From: Bacillus sp. ISL-45
Lineage (GTDB): Bacteria; Bacillota; Bacilli; Bacillales; Cytobacillaceae
Reading direction: 5' to 3'
Assembly: GCF_018613195.1 (NCBI RefSeq)
Contig: NZ_JAGGQQ010000006.1
Location: 117,100 to 181,099, forward strand
DNA length: 64,000 bases
Position numbers and translations under genes: made by a program. Below, piece by piece: positions 61,814 through 64,000 of this stretch; the first letter of the stretch is position 1; each line of letters opens with the position of its first letter. The notes under the pieces were generated by a model, which saw nothing but the letters and a program-made list of their open reading frames with translations, was not told the DNA's origin and searched no databases.

Positions 61814-63089
61814 TTTTCTTGTGAAGTGTGAATTGATCCACGGCAACAGCAATCAACGTGCCTAGGATTAAACCATTATTAAGAATTGAAACAAGGACAG
61901 GCGGAATATTGCGGAAAGCCTCGTCCGGAATGAACATTGCCCCTACTCCGGCCAGAAGGGAGGTTCCAATAACGACCCTTATCTTTTGTTTATCGTTCTC
62001 ACGATCAAATTCCGAGAATGCGATCCCGGTCATATTTACAAATATAACAAAAGTAACGGAGTAACCGACGGGAGCTGGAAGCGCCGCGAATAAATACATC
62101 ACATGAGGCAGCATACTGGCAAGGACGATCAACAATGAACTTATGATAAAAGGCAGGGTTCTTGTGATACCGGTAGCAGAAATAAATCCTGCTGCTCCAG
62201 AGATTGGAACAGACCCAATCGCCGAGAACACTCCTCCAAGCAGCTGATTGATTCCTGCTGTATAACCGCTGGCCCGGTACCGGAAATCCTTAATGTCTGA
62301 CCCCATATCTTTTAAAACTTGTCCGGTAACCCTTATGCTAGCTAACATATTGGTAATCAACAGGAACGTTATAAAAATAGAAGTCACAATTAAACCGGAA
62401 TCGAAAACAGGCTTCCCGAATGCGAAAACTTCCGGAAGTGCGATTGCTGCTCCATCGTATCGTTCGTTTGCTTTTCCCAGGTCAAAAATTTCAAAAAGCG
62501 CCCAGCCAGCGGCCAGGCTGATTAAAATGGCATACCGACTGACCCACTTCATATGATGCCTTGTCAGATAGAATGTAATCCCAAACAGAATTAAGCTGAA
62601 GAACGCAATCGGAAGGCTGACTTCAGTATTTCCGCCATCTAGTCCTGCCATTCCATTCAGGAAGGATCCGCTGAGCTGAATGACAAGCAATAGTAAGTAT
62701 ATCCCGCTGACTACAGGTGTGAATAACACTGCCAGTCTATCGATAAGTTTGAATAAACTTAATAGGAAGAATACAATACCGCTGATGATCATGGCTCCTT
62801 CTAAAGCCTGCAAGGTTTCAATTCTGGATGAAAAAAGTGTCGTACTCAATCCTGCATATATGGTAAAAACACCCCACCATAGTCCCGCAGGACCCTCATT
62901 AATTGGCATACGATGTCCGAACAAGGCCTGCAGCAGACTCGAAATGCCTAATACAAACATCGTCCTTTGAACCAGTCCGGTCGTCTCTAAATCATTCAAT
63001 TGGAATAAATCAGCGATCGCAATTGGTGCAACGATTGAACCAGCAATGATAAACGCCATCCACTGTATGGCTGATAATATTGTCTTCAT
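61797..63089 (-). CDS. NCS2-family purine/xanthine/uracil permease
   Basis: The 430-aa protein has about twelve hydrophobic helices of the nucleobase:cation symporter-2 family: SIVAPIAIADLFQLND near the start, GLWWGVFTIYAGLSTTLFSS near 70, the FSAIGSVPISGAAGFISATG block near residue 285 and NMTGIAFSEFDREND near 350. It imports a nucleobase, probably uracil or xanthine. Its last five residues (RLFSH) and TGA stop lie wholly or mostly within MITE copy 7, so the original C-terminus was replaced. No purine riboswitch core was seen upstream. ATG 63089 is preceded by GGAGATTTTAGG. Confidence 0.9.
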   Translation of the reverse strand: MKTILSAIQWMAFIIAGSIVAPIAIADLFQLNDLETTGLVQRTMFVLGISSLLQALFGHRMPINEGPAGLWWGVFTIYAGLSTTLFSSRIETLQALEGAMIISGIVFFLLSLFKLIDRLAVLFTPVVSGIYLLLLVIQLSGSFLNGMAGLDGGNTEVSLPIAFFSLILFGITFYLTRHHMKWVSRYAILISLAAGWALFEIFDLGKANERYDGAAIALPEVFAFGKPVFDSGLIVTSIFITFLLITNMLASIRVTGQVLKDMGSDIKDFRYRASGYTAGINQLLGGVFSAIGSVPISGAAGFISATGITRTLPFIISSLLIVLASMLPHVMYLFAALPAPVGYSVTFVIFVNMTGIAFSEFDRENDKQKIRVVIGTSLLAGVGAMFIPDEAFRNIPPVLVSILNNGLILGTLIAVAVDQFTLHKKRLFSH

Positions 63090-63250
63090 CCTAAAATCTC
63101 CATCTTCTTGCTGTAATAGATTATAGTTCAGATATTCTGATATTCCACTCAGGTATTTATCCTGATTCTATAATTGAAGTCCATTTTCCTTCGCCTTTAA
63201 TCATATCGTACTTAAGGTTACTGTAAATGAGAATGAATTTTTTTAGTAAA

Positions 63251-63406
63251 GGCTGTTTTCGTAAAGATTGCGTGATCAAAAGCCATTTTGTAGTACGAAT
63301 TAAGTGTGCAAGTTCTTTTCTCATCATTAGCTTTAATTTTTTGAAGAAACATAGGTCATTCAATCTTATTTTGTAGTCAATAGCAACAAAGTTTGAGAAA
63401 AGAGCC
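63251..63406 (-). mobile_element. MITE-like element, copy 6 (156 bp, inverted, internal deletion)
   Basis: It has GGCTGTTTTCGTAAAGATTG at the left and TTTGAGAAAAGAGCC at the right, with about 27 bases of the usual interior missing. It is preceded by TTAGTAAA, the same octamer as the tandem copies, but followed by AACATAAA, so the target duplication is not conserved. A 90-codon frame across it is not supported as a gene. Confidence 0.75.
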
Positions 63407-63411
63407 AACAT

Positions 63412-63441
63412 AAAAAAGGGCATCCACATGGGGTGCCCTTT
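63412..63441 (-). terminator. terminator after the phospholipase D-like gene
   Basis: AAAGGGCA pairs perfectly with TGCCCTTT, with a T6 tail on the minus strand. Confidence 0.85.
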
Positions 63442-63444
63442 ATG

Positions 63445-64000
63445 TTAATAGCTAGTAAACCATAATATTCTTTGAATCCAATAGATTATATATTTAAATG
63501 GCGTCATCTTGTCCTTATTTTCTTCATAATCCAGTGTATACTTTGCCCGTTCGTTATTCCAGATTCTATTGAAATACTGGTCAATATCTTTGATGACTTG
63601 ACTGTCAGAGTCCGCTGTAACCTTAATGTTGGTTTCAAGATTTAAATCATCGAGATTCCGTCGTGTAAAGTTGGCGGACCCTCCGAGTATCACACTGTTA
63701 TTTCCTCGGTCAAAATAAATCAATTTAGTATGATATTGCTCCTGGCCAGCATTGTACCATTTAATCTTGATATTTTCGCTGCCAAATTCCATTATTTCTT
63801 CTGATACCGGAATGTTGGGCAAACCTGATTTCTGGTTGCCAAATGCATTGGTATTAGGATCAAGTATAATATTGATTTTCGCTCCCCGATCGGCGGCCTT
63901 GTCCATCTCGTCGATGACTTTCCTCTCGGCAAGGTAGAACATACCTATCCAAATATGATCGCCTTTTCCCGTATTTTTCAACTCGTTCAGGAGATGCTTG
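63445..64000 (-). CDS. phospholipase D-like protein, C-terminal part
   Basis: The open frame runs to the window edge, so the N-terminus is missing; the TTG at 63981 is an internal codon. The visible ~184 residues include the second HKD motif HTKLIYFDRGNNSVILGGSA, then NFTRRNLDDLNLETNIKVTA, typical of phospholipase D and cardiolipin synthase-like enzymes. The first HKD motif should lie outside the window. The C-terminal YIIYWIQRILWFTSY helix could touch the membrane. It may act on phospholipids or nucleic acid; family alone does not decide. Confidence 0.8.
   Translation of the reverse strand, partial: KHLLNELKNTGKGDHIWIGMFYLAERKVIDEMDKAADRGAKINIILDPNTNAFGNQKSGLPNIPVSEEIMEFGSENIKIKWYNAGQEQYHTKLIYFDRGNNSVILGGSANFTRRNLDDLNLETNIKVTADSDSQVIKDIDQYFNRIWNNERAKYTLDYEENKDKMTPFKYIIYWIQRILWFTSY

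Noticed and set aside
63445-64000. PLD-type nuclease of a defence island
   Set aside because: Only the C-terminal HKD half is visible, with a membrane-like C-terminal helix; no defence genes adjoin it.

Overview
The window comes from a low-GC, endospore-forming Firmicute of the family Bacillaceae (Bacillus, Mesobacillus or a close relative). The evidence is Shine-Dalgarno sites of the AGGAGG type, frequent TTG and GTG starts, spore-coat genes (CotX/CotW and CotF types), a complete hutPHUIG operon with a HutP-type antiterminator, TnrA, HelD, ParE/ParC and YhfK/YwdH/YkoN-YkoP-YkoQ homologues. No rRNA, tRNA, CRISPR array, prophage or complete insertion sequence was seen. It reads as ordinary chromosome seeded with small non-autonomous transposable elements.

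Layout. 1-1000: end of a Lys/His-rich protein gene and an unrecognised gene. 1159-7414: histidine utilisation operon with a long attenuator stem between hutP and hutH. 7418-8987: CotX/CotW-type coat cluster. 9300-12385: luciferase-like oxidoreductase, DnaQ-type exonuclease and GlnD-like nucleotidyltransferase. 12469-16059: nitrogen block with amt, tnrA, an FbpA-like small-gene pair and an amidinotransferase/DDAH-type hydrolase; TnrA/GlnR-like boxes precede amt, tnrA and the hydrolase. 16537-26481: AGCS symporter, patatin, chitinase, hydrolases, YebC/PmpR and erythromycin esterase. 26525-28897: adhB with CotF/YraG-like coat genes on both strands. 29052-36041: MscS channel, YhfK, YwdH, DUF5370, cation symporter, methyltransferase and MFS transporter. 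36254-40263: YkoN/YkoP/YkoQ-like envelope genes and a nucleoside hydrolase. 40264-45190: MFS transporter, a frameshifted Tyr/Gly-rich gene, flavin reductase, a Cys-rich copper-storage-like protein and a ferric-reductase-like membrane protein, with two intergenic palindromic regions. 45195-48051: staygreen-like protein, a secreted protein and a second AGCS symporter. 48256-52673: parE-parC. 53282-57057: subtilisin-like protease and helD. 57351-61074: a glycerate operon (regulator, GntP permease, kinase). 61176-64000: CoA-binding protein, NCS2 permease and a phospholipase D-like gene cut by the window end.

The most notable non-genic signal is a family of MITE-like elements, usually about 183 bp. 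They have imperfect inverted ends (GGCTCTTTTCTC... / ...CGAAAACAGCC) and, at six of eight sites, 8-bp target duplications of AT-rich sequence. One copy supplies the last codons and the stop of the NCS2 permease. Two copies stand in tandem between amt and tnrA and share one target duplication. Functionally the window leans towards nitrogen scavenging: histidine, ammonium, amidino compounds, alanine/glycine and nucleosides or purines.
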